A DNA stretch of 64,000 nucleotides from Alphaproteobacteria bacterium (GCA_016124635.1 WGNJ01000018.1:124001-188000); one strand, 5' to 3'; shown: positions 1-9,439, counted from the stretch's first letter. The notes: a model not told the origin generated them from the sequence alone. Translations and numbers: made by a program.

Positions 1-324
1 AAAGAAGCGGTTGGTCCGGATGAAGTCCCACGCCTCCTTCGGAATGTCGTGCTGTTCCCAGTTGGTCCGCCAGTCATCCAGCATCGCGCAAAGCTCGTGG
101 GTCGGGCCGTCGAGGAATGCGCGCTCGTCCTCGGTCAACGTCGGACGGGGATAGGCGTGCAGCTTCGACCAGTCGGGATCACCGGTAAAAAGCTCGGCAT
201 CCCACCATACATCGCCTGCTTCGAGCGCCTCGCGCTCCGTGTCCGACAGGCGCGGCAAGGCGCCCCTTGCCCATTTGAATATCGCCCGTGAAATTGTGTC
301 GCGGCGCCATGACCGAATGTTCAT
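1..324 (-). CDS. fadE: FadE-type acyl-CoA dehydrogenase, N-terminal part (runs off the window)
   Basis: The reverse strand from an ATG at 324 reads the N-terminal region of long FadE-type acyl-CoA dehydrogenases, the first oxidation step of fatty-acid beta-oxidation. Visible family landmarks are LPRLSDTEREALEAG, then VWWDAELF, FLDGPTHELCAMLDDW and PKEAWDFIRTNRFF. About 108 residues are present and the catalytic FAD domains lie outside the window. E. coli FadE has a hydrophobic N-terminal stretch before this region; here only a short basic leader precedes it. A GAGAGG ribosome-binding site lies just upstream of the ATG. The gene is divergent from the patatin gene, with about 70 bp between them. 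Confidence 0.85.
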   Translation of the reverse strand, partial: MNIRSWRRDTISRAIFKWARGALPRLSDTEREALEAGDVWWDAELFTGDPDWSKLHAYPRPTLTEDERAFLDGPTHELCAMLDDWRTNWEQHDIPKEAWDFIRTNRFF

Positions 325-394
325 GCGGCCTCTCAGGAGTGCTTCGTCGATGCGCTATAGTAGTCCGAAATATGCCATGCTTTGAGGTTCTGGA

Positions 395-1621
395 TTGAGC
401 ATTTCGGTCGACGACCCACTTGGCGCCAACGACAATGATGTGGCGCGCGCGCGGCATGCGAACGGTGATGTGCCATTGTTCGGTCTGGTGCTCGCGGGTG
501 GCGGTGCGCGGGGCGCCTATCAGGTTGGAGTCGTAAAAGCCCTTGCTGAAATCTCCCCCGTCGCAATCCCATTTCCCGTGATAACCGGCGTTTCCGTCGG
601 GGCCATCAATGCCGCGATGCTGGCATGTCATGGCGGGCAAATCGCGGCGGCTAGCGACTCGCTCGAGCGCCTTTGGTCGACTCTGCGATGCGAAAAGATC
701 TATCGAACCGACTTTCCCAAAATCGCAGGAACGGCTCTGCAGTGGTTGGCGAGTCTGGTGTTCGGAGGGCTTGGCAGGGCAAATCCAACTTCGCTGTTGG
801 ATGTAACGCCCCTCGAAGAGCTGCTTGCGAAGGCGTTGAATTTCGAATCTCTAGATCACGCGATCGTTCAAGACGCACTACGGGCGGTCGGTATCACCTC
901 ATCCAGCTATGCCACCGGCCGCGCTGTAACATTTTTCCAAGGTCGCGACGATGTCGAAGAATGGCACCGCGCGCGGCGCGAGGGCGTCCGCAGGCAGATT
1001 GGCGTCGGGGACCTGATGGCCTCAGCGGCTCTTCCGTTCTTATTTCCGCCGCGACGGGTGGCTGATCAATTTTTTGGCGATGGATCGTTGCGCCTAAATG
1101 CGCCGCTGAGTCCAGCGATCCATCTGGGTGCAAACCGCATTTTTGTGATCGGCGTGCGCGGCGAGGAGCCCGCGCTGCAAACCTACCAGGGGAAGGTCGT
1201 CAGTCCGACTTTGGGCGCGATCGGTGGCTCGCTGTTGGACATCCTATTCAACGACAACCTAGAAGCCGACATCGAGCGGCTTCAGCGCATCAACTCCACA
1301 ATCTCACTGATCGCACCCGACGCGGCAAACGATACCGCTCTGCGCCCAATTTCGATATTCGTGCTGCGGCCGTCGCAAGAGATCGAAGATATCGCCTATC
1401 GTCACGTCCATCGTTTTCCCTGGACAATTCGTGCGCTGCTCAAAGGTATGCGCGCCGACGGGCCGCAGTCGCCCTTGTCGAGCTATCTACTCTTCGAAGC
1501 GGAATACTGCTCGGAGCTCATCGAGCTCGGTTACACAGACACGATGAAGCGCAAGGGCGAAATAATGAAATTTTGCGGGGCCATGGATAGAGCGCAGCAT
1601 CCGCACGCCGCTGGAAGTTAG
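395..1621 (+). CDS. Patatin-like phospholipase
   Basis: The 408-aa protein has the three patatin signatures: the glycine-rich oxyanion loop GGGARG (residues 35-40), the nucleophile elbow GVSVG (Ser67) and the catalytic Asp in DGS (about residue 229). The family hydrolyses acyl esters of phospholipids and neutral lipids with a Ser-Asp dyad. No signal peptide is evident, so a cytosolic or membrane-associated enzyme is likely. The start is uncertain: no in-frame ATG precedes the GGGARG loop. I chose TTG at 395 because GAGG lies 7 nt upstream, but in-frame GTG codons further in are possible. The C-terminal 150 residues are not assigned. Confidence 0.88.
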   Translation: MSISVDDPLGANDNDVARARHANGDVPLFGLVLAGGGARGAYQVGVVKALAEISPVAIPFPVITGVSVGAINAAMLACHGGQIAAASDSLERLWSTLRCEKIYRTDFPKIAGTALQWLASLVFGGLGRANPTSLLDVTPLEELLAKALNFESLDHAIVQDALRAVGITSSSYATGRAVTFFQGRDDVEEWHRARREGVRRQIGVGDLMASAALPFLFPPRRVADQFFGDGSLRLNAPLSPAIHLGANRIFVIGVRGEEPALQTYQGKVVSPTLGAIGGSLLDILFNDNLEADIERLQRINSTISLIAPDAANDTALRPISIFVLRPSQEIEDIAYRHVHRFPWTIRALLKGMRADGPQSPLSSYLLFEAEYCSELIELGYTDTMKRKGEIMKFCGAMDRAQHPHAAGS

Positions 1622-1690
1622 GTGCGTTCGATCCTTCCGTTCGCCTTCTCAGGCCGCCGCGCGCCGCGCTGCGGTTGAAGTAAGCACCCT

Positions 1691-2686
1691 CTAAAATAAG
1701 AAGATGGCGGCCAGATAAGCGAGATAAAGCAAAACCAGTAGGATTCCGCTGTCGCGCGAAAGGCCTCTCCGCGTGGCAGCGGCCGAAACCATGGCGAAGG
1801 CCGTCATACCTATGAGCCACAGGGAGCTGATGGTCACGGTTTGGGGAACTTCGAACTGACCATACACGAGGCTCGTAAGACAGATCCCTCCGAGAATATT
1901 GATCGTGTTGCTGTTCAACGTCTCACTGACCACGGCGACCCCACGACCATCGGTCGCCAGTTTGACGGCTGCAATAGCGTTTGGAATCGAGGTGACGACG
2001 GCGAGGCCGACGTATCCAACCGCAATATGCGACAACGACCATGCATCGCCAAGCAGGACCGCCATTCGCACCATCGTCTCGCAGGACGCGACGAGCACCA
2101 CGATGCTGCCAACGGCGAAAGCGATATCAAGCCACCGCAACGACGGCACTCGCCTGCGTCTTCTGGTGTCGCGATGTGCTTGGTCGACGGCAGTCTGAAG
2201 AAACGACCGCACACTCTTTGAGAGCGGCAGACGTTTGATTCGACTTGAACGCAGCGATGACAACACGGCATAGGGTACGAAGACGAAGATGATCGCGGTC
2301 GACGCAGCCCACGGCGGAGACCATCCAACGACCAAGGCCAAGGCCAAAACGGTTACAAGCAGACCCACACCACCGTTCAGCAACAATCCCGCGCGGCCGA
2401 TATCGATGCGCCCAACCGCTATCGCGCTCAATCCAAGCAGGCCGGCGAGATTGAAGATATTGGATCCCAGCACAACGCCGATGGACACGTCGTGATGCCC
2501 GAGGCTGAGGGACGCCACAGCGGAGGAAAGTTCCGGTGCGTCGGCCCCCAAAGCGACGGTCAGTCCGAGCAGAGCTTCGGGAAAGCGAAGTGCCACTCCG
2601 ATGCGTTCGAGGCTCGTCGTAAAGACGATGCTGGCGGCACACATGATCACCGCAGCAATCAGAAACAGCGCGATGTGTCCGATCAC
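1691..2686 (-). CDS. Calcium/sodium-antiporter-like membrane protein (CaCA superfamily)
   Basis: This 331-aa protein is almost entirely hydrophobic, with about ten membrane segments. It carries the two internal alpha-repeats of cation/Ca exchangers: GADAPELSSA followed by LGSNIFNL in the first half, and TSIPNAIAA followed by LNSNTINI in the second. These acidic and polar motifs bind the exchanged cations. Family members exchange Ca2+ for Na+, K+ or H+ across the inner membrane; the actual ions cannot be told from sequence. Its ATG overlaps the stop of the upstream permease by 4 bp (ATGA), so the two are translationally coupled. Confidence 0.85.
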   Translation of the reverse strand: MIGHIALFLIAAVIMCAASIVFTTSLERIGVALRFPEALLGLTVALGADAPELSSAVASLSLGHHDVSIGVVLGSNIFNLAGLLGLSAIAVGRIDIGRAGLLLNGGVGLLVTVLALALVVGWSPPWAASTAIIFVFVPYAVLSSLRSSRIKRLPLSKSVRSFLQTAVDQAHRDTRRRRRVPSLRWLDIAFAVGSIVVLVASCETMVRMAVLLGDAWSLSHIAVGYVGLAVVTSIPNAIAAVKLATDGRGVAVVSETLNSNTINILGGICLTSLVYGQFEVPQTVTISSLWLIGMTAFAMVSAAATRRGLSRDSGILLVLLYLAYLAAIFLF

Positions 2687-4995
2687 TGGGCGCCGTCTTG
2701 ATCGGCATCGGTGGGCTCACCGTTGCCGTCGGCCGTCCCGGCCGTCGTTTCCCCGGCCTCTTCTTTGTCTTCTTTGTCGAGGTCCGCCGCCAGGTCGACG
2801 TCCTGGGCCGCCATGGTCAAGCCTGCAACCGGAAACGATTTGCCGATCTCCAAGAATTCATTGCCGAACATGTCATAGAAGCGTCCGCCGTGAATGCTGA
2901 AGGGGAGAAATACGAATGAGGAGTCCTTCGAGATACGCGTCAACTCCTCGATCTCGCCCTTGTGCGCAAGAACATCGGCCTCGATGCGAAACTCCTCGAG
3001 TTTCTTCTTGAGTTCTTGCTCCGCCTGGGACGCGTCTTGACCGGCCTCCGGGTGCACGAGTACACGCATCTTGGATCCACGCCAATCCGACGAATGCGTG
3101 AGTATGTGAGCAAGCAGCAACATCAACTCGCCGGTTCGATTTGCGCGCCAGTAGACGTCGACGACGCGGAGCTTCGGCTCGCGCTGGTTCAACGCCTCCC
3201 ACTCTTCCGGGCTCGCGTCCAACACCAAGAGATTGCAGCCAAGTCGAAAGGCGACACGCAGATTTCGGCTGAACTGTCGCACGCCCGGCGCGGCCAGCGC
3301 CGATGCCTGCCCGTCGATCCAATTCGCCACGACCGTATTTGCCTTCAGCGGTCCGATTCCGGTCGCTTGGATGACCGACGAGATCGTCTGATCCAAGTTC
3401 TCACCGGTCACGACGAGCGGGAACGCGGCAAAGCCTCCGCTTCGAATTTCGTCGGTGAGTTCCTTGAGGGCCTCTTCTCGGCCTTCCAGAAGGGTCTCGC
3501 TGTTGCCTTCCAAAATGCGCACGACGGTCGCCAGACTGCTTTCGCCTTCGATCCATGAGGTGAGGCGCAGAAGACGCAAGCGACGCTCGGGCGAATCCGA
3601 AAAGACCAAGAGTTGCGGCCGCCAGTCTCGCGGATGCTCCTCTTGCGATGCGGCAGCCAATAGGTGGCTTCGCGCTTCTTGCAGGTTGTGAGACCGGCGG
3701 CTGTCGGCCCAGCGCGCGGGTACGGCGCGAAATTCCAGATACTGATAGATGCCAAACACGATTGCAGCGGCGGCAATTGCCGCGCTCACATCGATCGCCA
3801 GCATGGCGGCAAAGCACACAACCGCACCGATCAGACCAACCGTTGGATGGTAAAGTCGAAATCGCGGACGAAATGCCGGGCTGCCGGAAGTCGCCTCATA
3901 GTAAGTCGCGTAGTTCAGCAACCCGTAGGAAATCAGAAAAAACATCGAGACGATCGCAGCGATCGCATTCAAATCACCGGCCAAAATCACCGCGAGCGCG
4001 ACCGCACCGGTGAGAGCGACTGCGCGCCTCGGGTTCTCCGTGGGACCGGTGCCGACCGCAAACGGTTGGAGCAACGGGAAGATGCGGTCGCTCGCCAGGG
4101 ACTGAAGAATACGCGGCGCGCCGAGAAACGAGGCCAAGGCGGACGACAGGGTGGCTGCGGCGAGACCGGCGTCCACGAGAACGGGCGCAGCGGCGATCCG
4201 TTTCATGGAGAGTTGATCCGATATCAAAACCGCCGACGGGAGCGCGCCGGCGAACAAGACGGCGCAGCCGAAATATATGACCATCGACAGGAGGACGGAC
4301 GCGAGCACGCCTCGAGGAATGCTCTTGGCAGGATACGCAAGGTCCCCCGACATGCTGACGCCCTGAGTGAAACCGGTGACAGCGGGAAAGAAGATTGCGA
4401 ACGCAGCAGATATTGCGATCCCTCCAGGTGGAACGGACCAATTCTGCAGGAGCAAGTTTGCGTCCCAGTTATTCAGAGATCCTGTCGCGAACGCCGCAAG
4501 AGCCGCGGCTATCGCCGCCATGACGACAAATTGGAATCGTGTCGCCCAATCAGCACCGAGCCAAGCAAGCACAGCAAGTACGGACGCCGCGGATACGCCG
4601 AAGATGCGCACTATGAACGCGTCGCTTTGCCCGCTCATGGCGGCTGCAGCCTCAGCAAACCCGATGCAATAGAAGCCGACTGAAACCGCTTGGGCGAGAA
4701 ATAGAACAAGCCCGATGGCGCCGCCGAAGCCAAGACCGAGCGAGCGCGAAATCAAATAGTAGTCGCCGCCAGCCTTTACCGGAAAATTGGTCGAGATCGC
4801 CGCAACCGAAAGCGACGTGACAAGCGAAATCAGATTCGCCAGTGCAATTACGATTAGGGCTTGCTCCAGCCCTCCGCTGCCGACGATATAGCCAAGACGA
4901 AGGAAGAGAATAATGCCGAGGATGGTGAGAATGCTCGGCGTGAAGACGCCGGCAAAAGTACCCAGGCGCCCTCGGTTGTCGGCATTGGTATCCAT
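2683..4995 (-). CDS. APC-superfamily permease resembling cation-chloride cotransporters (SLC12-like)
   Basis: The predicted 770-aa protein opens with LGTFAGVFTPSILTILGII, typical of the SLC12/cation-chloride cotransporter branch of the APC superfamily, followed by about 12 membrane helices to roughly residue 450. The remaining ~300 residues are hydrophilic and probably a cytoplasmic regulatory domain, as in SLC12 proteins. I placed the start at the ATG at 4995, because the 37 extra residues of the longer frame run through the AT-rich divergent promoter region and do not resemble the family. No strong Shine-Dalgarno is visible at either start. It is first in an operon with the CaCA exchanger and divergent from nhaA. 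The substrate is not known. Confidence 0.8.
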   Translation of the reverse strand: MDTNADNRGRLGTFAGVFTPSILTILGIILFLRLGYIVGSGGLEQALIVIALANLISLVTSLSVAAISTNFPVKAGGDYYLISRSLGLGFGGAIGLVLFLAQAVSVGFYCIGFAEAAAAMSGQSDAFIVRIFGVSAASVLAVLAWLGADWATRFQFVVMAAIAAALAAFATGSLNNWDANLLLQNWSVPPGGIAISAAFAIFFPAVTGFTQGVSMSGDLAYPAKSIPRGVLASVLLSMVIYFGCAVLFAGALPSAVLISDQLSMKRIAAAPVLVDAGLAAATLSSALASFLGAPRILQSLASDRIFPLLQPFAVGTGPTENPRRAVALTGAVALAVILAGDLNAIAAIVSMFFLISYGLLNYATYYEATSGSPAFRPRFRLYHPTVGLIGAVVCFAAMLAIDVSAAIAAAAIVFGIYQYLEFRAVPARWADSRRSHNLQEARSHLLAAASQEEHPRDWRPQLLVFSDSPERRLRLLRLTSWIEGESSLATVVRILEGNSETLLEGREEALKELTDEIRSGGFAAFPLVVTGENLDQTISSVIQATGIGPLKANTVVANWIDGQASALAAPGVRQFSRNLRVAFRLGCNLLVLDASPEEWEALNQREPKLRVVDVYWRANRTGELMLLLAHILTHSSDWRGSKMRVLVHPEAGQDASQAEQELKKKLEEFRIEADVLAHKGEIEELTRISKDSSFVFLPFSIHGGRFYDMFGNEFLEIGKSFPVAGLTMAAQDVDLAADLDKEDKEEAGETTAGTADGNGEPTDADQDGAQ

Positions 4996-5122
4996 CGGCC
5001 GTTGCTGATTCGGTTTATCGCTGCCTAATTTGAATATTATACCATCGTGGCTCGGGCGGAACCGAACCCCGCCATGTCGCCTCTCAGACAGTCCAATCGC
5101 AAACACGTCGTGGCACGCTGGA
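4996..5122. promoter_or_regulatory. Divergent promoter region between SLC12-like permease and nhaA
   Basis: This is a 127-bp intergenic stretch between two divergent start codons. It contains the only AT-rich patch nearby, around 5027-5045, including TTTGAATATTATACC, which could supply -10 elements for either strand. No palindrome clear enough to call an operator was seen. Confidence 0.35.
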
Positions 5123-6457
5123 ATGAACGAGCAAGATCACCCATCCGATCCGTCTTTCCCGAGGGAGCCGATCGACGCTCTCGCCGCGCCGCTCCGCAAG
5201 TTTCTTCGAACAGAGAGTTCCGGCGGTATCGTCCTCATGCTCGCGGCCGTTGCCGCGATTCTCGCCGCCAACAGTTCTTTGAGCGGAGCTCTCGAAGCGA
5301 TCTGGGGTACTCCCGTCGGGATTCGGATCGGCGATGCGGTCTGGGAGTATCCGCTGCGCCATTGGATCAACGACGGGCTCGTCACCCTATTCTTCTTCGT
5401 CGTCGGCCTCGAGATTAAGCGCGAGTTCGTCGTCGGCGAGCTGAGTGTTCCCGGCGCCGCGGCCCTGCCCGTCGCCGCCGCAATCGGCGGGATGATCGTA
5501 CCTGCGGGCATTTTTCTCGCGTTGACGCATGGCCAGAACGGATCCTCCGGCTGGGGCGTCGTCATGGCGACGGACATCGCTTTCGTTGCCGGATGCCTCG
5601 CCCTGCTCGGCAATCGAATACCGCAAAGCCTGCGAGCATTCATTTTGGCTTTGGCGATTATCGACGACATCGGCGCCATCCTTGTGATCGCCGTCGGCTA
5701 CGGTCACGGTTTGCATCTGTTGCCGTTTGCGGCGGCGCTGGTCGGCTTGGCCATCGTGGCTCTGCTGCAGTGGCTCGGCGTCAGAGCGATGTTGGCCTAT
5801 TGGTCGGTCGGACTGCTGACATGGGCGGCGATGCATGAATCCGGCATCCACCCCACGATCACTGGTGTCGCGCTCGGCGTTCTCACACCAACGTCGGCAT
5901 GGGTGAACCGAGGCAGACTGGGCCGCTTCCTGGATTGGGCCCGGCACGCCAGGTCGCAGACGCCGGACGGCTTGGCAGCAGAGCCGGCATCGGTGCGGCA
6001 AACCCTGGCTCGGGCAACCAAGGAGAGCATTGCGCCCCAGCAGAGATTGGAGGACGCGCTGCACCCGTGGTCGGCATTCGTCATCCTGCCGCTTTTCGCG
6101 CTGGCGAATGCGGGCGTCGCTATTTCCATTGAGAATTCGTTAGACTTGCTTTCCGTCGCGATCGTTTTGGGTCTGGCGATCGGTAAACCGCTTGGAATTT
6201 GCACGTTCGCATGGGCTGCCGTTGCCGTTCGAGCGGCGCGCAAACCTCCGGACGTTACTTGGACAATGCTGCTGGGCTCTGGGATGCTCGCCGGCATCGG
6301 ATTCACGATGGCGCTGTTCATCGGCAATCTTGCGTTTGAGAGCGAGGCGCTCCAATCGGCAAAGCTCGGCATACTCGCGGCGTCGATCATTGCCGGAGCG
6401 GCCGGCGTCTTGGTGCTGTTCCTGGTCTGCCCGAGCAGCGATCGTAAGGGAGCGTAG
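5123..6457 (+). CDS. nhaA: Na+/H+ antiporter NhaA
   Basis: The 444-aa integral membrane protein matches NhaA throughout. It shows FFFVVGLEIKREFVVGELS in the second/third helix region and the ion-site helix LALAIIDDIGAILVI, whose paired aspartates (about residues 180-181) correspond to Asp163/164 of the E. coli protein. C-terminal helices contain GIGFTMALFIGNLAF. NhaA exchanges internal Na+ or Li+ for external protons electrogenically and supports pH and sodium homeostasis. A hydrophilic loop of about 45 residues after GVLTPTSAW is longer than in E. coli. The start was set at MNEQDHPSD because the 31 residues before it have no family resemblance. Confidence 0.95.
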   Translation: MNEQDHPSDPSFPREPIDALAAPLRKFLRTESSGGIVLMLAAVAAILAANSSLSGALEAIWGTPVGIRIGDAVWEYPLRHWINDGLVTLFFFVVGLEIKREFVVGELSVPGAAALPVAAAIGGMIVPAGIFLALTHGQNGSSGWGVVMATDIAFVAGCLALLGNRIPQSLRAFILALAIIDDIGAILVIAVGYGHGLHLLPFAAALVGLAIVALLQWLGVRAMLAYWSVGLLTWAAMHESGIHPTITGVALGVLTPTSAWVNRGRLGRFLDWARHARSQTPDGLAAEPASVRQTLARATKESIAPQQRLEDALHPWSAFVILPLFALANAGVAISIENSLDLLSVAIVLGLAIGKPLGICTFAWAAVAVRAARKPPDVTWTMLLGSGMLAGIGFTMALFIGNLAFESEALQSAKLGILAASIIAGAAGVLVLFLVCPSSDRKGA

Positions 6458-6468
6458 AGGCACAAGCC

Positions 6469-6490
6469 GGCCGCCACTCATTGGGCGGCC
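6469..6490. terminator. Possible shared hairpin between convergent nhaA and tetR genes
   Basis: GGCCGCC (6469-6475) pairs with GGCGGCC (6484-6490) across an 8-nt loop, between the nhaA stop and the end of the TetR gene. There is no following U-tract on either strand, so factor-independent termination is not certain. Confidence 0.3.
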
Positions 6491-7194
6491 GCGGCCTCAA
6501 AAATTCGCGCGAGGCCTTCGACGAGCTGGTCGTCCGTGTAGAGCAACGGATCGTCCAAATTCTCGACCATGCCCTTCATCGTCAACAGGCCGAGCGCCGC
6601 CCCGTATGCGAGGAACGCCATCAGGCGGGGCTCGACGCGCGCGCGGCCCGGCCGTCTCTTGCGCTCCTCGGCAATCAGCTTCGCCGCGCCGCCGAACCAA
6701 AGATCGTTGAGCGGCCGGATGCGCGCGAATTGTTTTGCATCGAAGTGGATCGCATCCTTGCCGGCGACTTGGCCGTGGAGGAAGGCAAGCCGAAAATCGT
6801 CGAGGCGCGGCGCAAAACCCTTCACGGATTCACGAACGACGGCGCGTAACGCGGCGCCCCCGCTCTTGGCCTCCGCGACAGCGCTGGCGACGGCCTTCGC
6901 ATGGCTCTCGAGCACGCCGAAGACCATCTCGAAGAACAGCGCGTCCTTCGACGGGTAGTAATAGTAGAGCGAGGCCTTCGACATCCCCACTTCCTTAGCG
7001 ACCGCCGCGAGCGTCGTTGCTGCGATGCCATCGCGGAAGAGGACGCGGCGCGCGCCCGCCAATATTTCCTCGCGCGACGCGTCGCGGCGGCGCTCCCGGC
7101 GCGCGATGCGGCCGGCACTCTCGGCGCCGCGCTTTTTCGGACGCTTCAGCGCGGACCTTGCGGCCCTCGGATTGCGGGTGCTGGCTTCGGCCAT
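6478..7194 (-). CDS. TetR/AcrR-family transcriptional regulator
   Basis: The 238-aa protein has a TetR helix-turn-helix: EEILAGARRVLFRDGIAATT, then VAKEVGMSKASLYYYYPSK. The ligand-binding C-terminal half is alanine-rich. The start MAEASTRNP (ATG at 7194) follows GGTGAC; the longer frame extends into the operator region and is unlikely. A basic, low-complexity leader (KRPKKRG, RRERRR) precedes the HTH and may add DNA contacts. It is divergent from a MAPEG/FAD-dehydrogenase operon, with tandem palindromes between them, so it probably represses that operon and itself. The inducing ligand is unknown; the neighbours suggest a lipid or steroid-like compound. Confidence 0.88.
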   Translation of the reverse strand: MAEASTRNPRAARSALKRPKKRGAESAGRIARRERRRDASREEILAGARRVLFRDGIAATTLAAVAKEVGMSKASLYYYYPSKDALFFEMVFGVLESHAKAVASAVAEAKSGGAALRAVVRESVKGFAPRLDDFRLAFLHGQVAGKDAIHFDAKQFARIRPLNDLWFGGAAKLIAEERKRRPGRARVEPRLMAFLAYGAALGLLTMKGMVENLDDPLLYTDDQLVEGLARIFEAAAAQ

Positions 7195-7220
7195 AACTTC
7201 GTCACCACCGGTTGCTTTTT

Positions 7221-7245
7221 CGACCGTCGGTCGATATTCTCGACC
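7221..7245. promoter_or_regulatory. Overlapping palindromes, probable TetR operator
   Basis: Two overlapping palindromes lie between the divergent TetR and MAPEG starts: CGACCGTCGGTCG (7221-7233) and GGTCGATATTCTCGACC (7229-7245). An outer TTCGAC/GTCGAA pair (7219-7255) brackets them. TetR dimers usually bind palindromes of this size beside their own gene. The assignment to this regulator is inference from position. Confidence 0.6.
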
Positions 7246-7282
7246 AATAGTCGAAACACTCGAGCAAAGCGAGAGAAAAATC

Positions 7283-7750
7283 ATGAGCGATCTCAGCCTG
7301 CAAAACCCGGTGTTCGCCACCTACGCCATCGCCGCCACGATCATGATCCTCAAGGCCGTGGCCATGTCCTGGCTGACTGTCGTGCGCATGATGCAGGTGA
7401 AGGGCGGCTTCCGCTCGCCCGAGGATTTGAGGAAGACGCCGCTCAATCCGAACCCAAATCCTGACCAGATCAAGCCGAACGAGAGCGTGGAGCGCATCCG
7501 GCGCATCCAGATGAACGATCTCGAGAACCTGCCGTTTTTTCTGGTGGCCGGTCTCCTCTACGTGCTGACTGGGCCCTCGCTTCTGCTCGCCCAGTCGCTT
7601 TTCTATGGGTATGTGGTGTCGCGGCTCCTGCATTTCGGCGCCTATCTCACGGCGCAAACTCACGACGTACGCGCCACGTTTTGGACCGTGGGTTCGTTGA
7701 TCCTCATTTTCATGGCCGGTCGAACGCTGCTCGCCGCACTTGGCGTTTGA
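7283..7750 (+). CDS. MAPEG-family membrane protein (microsomal GST / PGE-synthase-like)
   Basis: The 155-aa protein has four hydrophobic segments and the MAPEG signature VERIRRIQMNDLENLPFF, the glutathione-contacting segment of microsomal glutathione transferase 1-type proteins. MAPEG enzymes conjugate or isomerise lipophilic substrates with glutathione in the membrane. The ATG at 7283 follows GAGAG about 8 nt upstream. It is first gene after the TetR operator and precedes an FAD-binding dehydrogenase, suggesting a detoxification or lipid-modifying operon. The substrate is unknown. Confidence 0.85.
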   Translation: MSDLSLQNPVFATYAIAATIMILKAVAMSWLTVVRMMQVKGGFRSPEDLRKTPLNPNPNPDQIKPNESVERIRRIQMNDLENLPFFLVAGLLYVLTGPSLLLAQSLFYGYVVSRLLHFGAYLTAQTHDVRATFWTVGSLILIFMAGRTLLAALGV

Positions 7751-7795
7751 ACGGCGCACGTCAATCGATTCGGACCGTTGCTGCACCCGCGCTCG

Positions 7796-7828
7796 TTACC
7801 TCTCCCCCATCAACCGAGGGAGAGGTAA
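7796..7828. repeat. Perfect 11-bp inverted repeat in the MAPEG-dehydrogenase gap
   Basis: TTACCTCTCCC (7796-7806) and GGGAGAGGTAA (7818-7828) form a perfect stem with an 11-nt loop, ending 9 bp before the dehydrogenase ATG. It resembles the short intergenic palindromes common in alphaproteobacteria. It could attenuate read-through or mask the downstream ribosome-binding site, because the right arm contains the GGGAGAGG Shine-Dalgarno. Confidence 0.6.
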
Positions 7829-7837
7829 AAAGAGCTC

Positions 7838-9436
7838 ATGACTCAACGCTATCAATGCGACGTGGCGATCATCGGCGGGGGAATCGCGGGCGTCACGGCG
7901 GCGCTCGAGCTGATCGCCGCCGGCAAGTCAGTCGCCATTTTCGAAACTGAGGGGCAAGAGCGGTTCGGCGGCTCGGCGCTCGAATCCTTCGGTGGCCTCT
8001 TCTTTGTCGACAGTCCCGAGCAACGTCGCGCGCGCATTGCCGACAGCTGCGAGAAGGCGCTCAAAGACTGGGAGAGCTTCGCGCAGTTCGGCGCCGACGA
8101 ATTGTGGCCGCGCAAATGGGCGGCGCATCTTGTCGAACGCGCGACGCCCGACGGGCGCGATTATCTGCGCGCCAAGGGCTTGAGCTGGTTGCCGGTCGTG
8201 TTGTGGGTGGAGCGTGGGCTCGACGTGCCGGGCAACTCCGTGCCGCGGTTTCACTTGAGCTGGGGCACCGGCAAACGCGTCGTGACGCAAATCATCGCAG
8301 CCCTGCGGGCGCACGCGAATGCTGGGCGACTTCAAACGCATTTTCATCATCGCGTCGAACGGCTCGAGACGAATGGCGGGCGCGTTGTCGGCTGCTCGGG
8401 AAAGAGCGATGCCGGCGACTTTACGGTCGACGCCGGCGTCACTGTCGTCGCCGCGGGTGGCATCGGTGGCAGCTTGGCGCAGGTGCGCAAGCATTGGGAT
8501 CCGGGCCGCGGCGCGAAGCCGCCGGAGACCGTCCTGCTCGGCACGCATCCGTCGGCCGACGGCGGCGCGCTCGAAGCGGCGCAAGCGATCGGCGCGCAAC
8601 TGACGCATGTCGGACGCATGTGGAACTACGCGGGCGGTGTTCGCCATCCGCAGCCGGATTGGCCCGATCACGGCGTGAGCCTGGTGCCGCCGAAGTCGGC
8701 GCTGTGGGTCGACGCGACGGGCAAGCGATTGATGCCGCCGATCGTCTCCGGCTTCGATACGCATGAGATGGTGCGGCGCGTCGCGCTCGCGCCGCACGGC
8801 TATACCTGGCAGATCCTGAATCGGCGCATCGCGCTCAAGGAACTCGCCGCGTCCGGCGCCGCATGGAATCCGGCGGTGCGCGACAGGCGCCTTCTGAAAT
8901 TCGTGCTCGACACGATCACCGGCAACAGGTGGATCGTCGACGCGCTATCGAAGTCGCCGGACTTTGCCGCCGCCGCGACTTTGGGAGAGCTCGTCGACAA
9001 GATGAATGCGATGAACAACCCCGTGCGGGTTGACGCCAACGTGCTCGAAGGCGAGCTAAAGACCTTCGACGCCACGCTCGACGATTCTTCGTGGGCCGAC
9101 GATCAACGCAAGCAGATCGAGACGTTGCGTGCCTATCGCGGCGACCGCATGCGCCTCGCCAAGAACATCGCGATCCTCGACGAAAAGGCGGCGCCTCTCA
9201 TCGCGATCCGCGAGCATGTGGTGACGCGAAAATCGCTGGGCGGCATCGTCACAGATTTGCAGAGCCGCGCGCTCGACGCCAAGGGCGAGGCCATTCCTGG
9301 CCTCTATGCCGCCGGCGAGTCGGCCGGGTTCGGCGGAGGCGGCAGTCACGGCTGGCGCGGGCTCGAAGGCACATTCCTGCTCTCGAGCATCATCACGGCG
9401 CGCCGCGCGGCGGAATCGATTACAGGCGGAGGCTGA
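7838..9436 (+). CDS. FAD-binding dehydrogenase (fumarate-reductase/3-ketosteroid-dehydrogenase-like flavoprotein)
   Basis: The 532-aa protein begins with the dinucleotide-binding motif DVAIIGGGIAGVTAALEL followed by the family's GGSALESFGGLFFV loop. Near the end AAGESAGFGGGGSHGWRGLEG closes the FAD site. This places it in the fumarate-reductase/KstD-like flavoprotein group. Proteins of this exact type are usually annotated only as FAD-binding dehydrogenase and I cannot name a substrate. No signal peptide is seen. It lies downstream of the MAPEG gene and 3 bp before a small membrane-protein gene, so the three are probably one operon under the TetR gene. Confidence 0.85.
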   Translation: MTQRYQCDVAIIGGGIAGVTAALELIAAGKSVAIFETEGQERFGGSALESFGGLFFVDSPEQRRARIADSCEKALKDWESFAQFGADELWPRKWAAHLVERATPDGRDYLRAKGLSWLPVVLWVERGLDVPGNSVPRFHLSWGTGKRVVTQIIAALRAHANAGRLQTHFHHRVERLETNGGRVVGCSGKSDAGDFTVDAGVTVVAAGGIGGSLAQVRKHWDPGRGAKPPETVLLGTHPSADGGALEAAQAIGAQLTHVGRMWNYAGGVRHPQPDWPDHGVSLVPPKSALWVDATGKRLMPPIVSGFDTHEMVRRVALAPHGYTWQILNRRIALKELAASGAAWNPAVRDRRLLKFVLDTITGNRWIVDALSKSPDFAAAATLGELVDKMNAMNNPVRVDANVLEGELKTFDATLDDSSWADDQRKQIETLRAYRGDRMRLAKNIAILDEKAAPLIAIREHVVTRKSLGGIVTDLQSRALDAKGEAIPGLYAAGESAGFGGGGSHGWRGLEGTFLLSSIITARRAAESITGGG

Positions 9437-9439
9437 ACG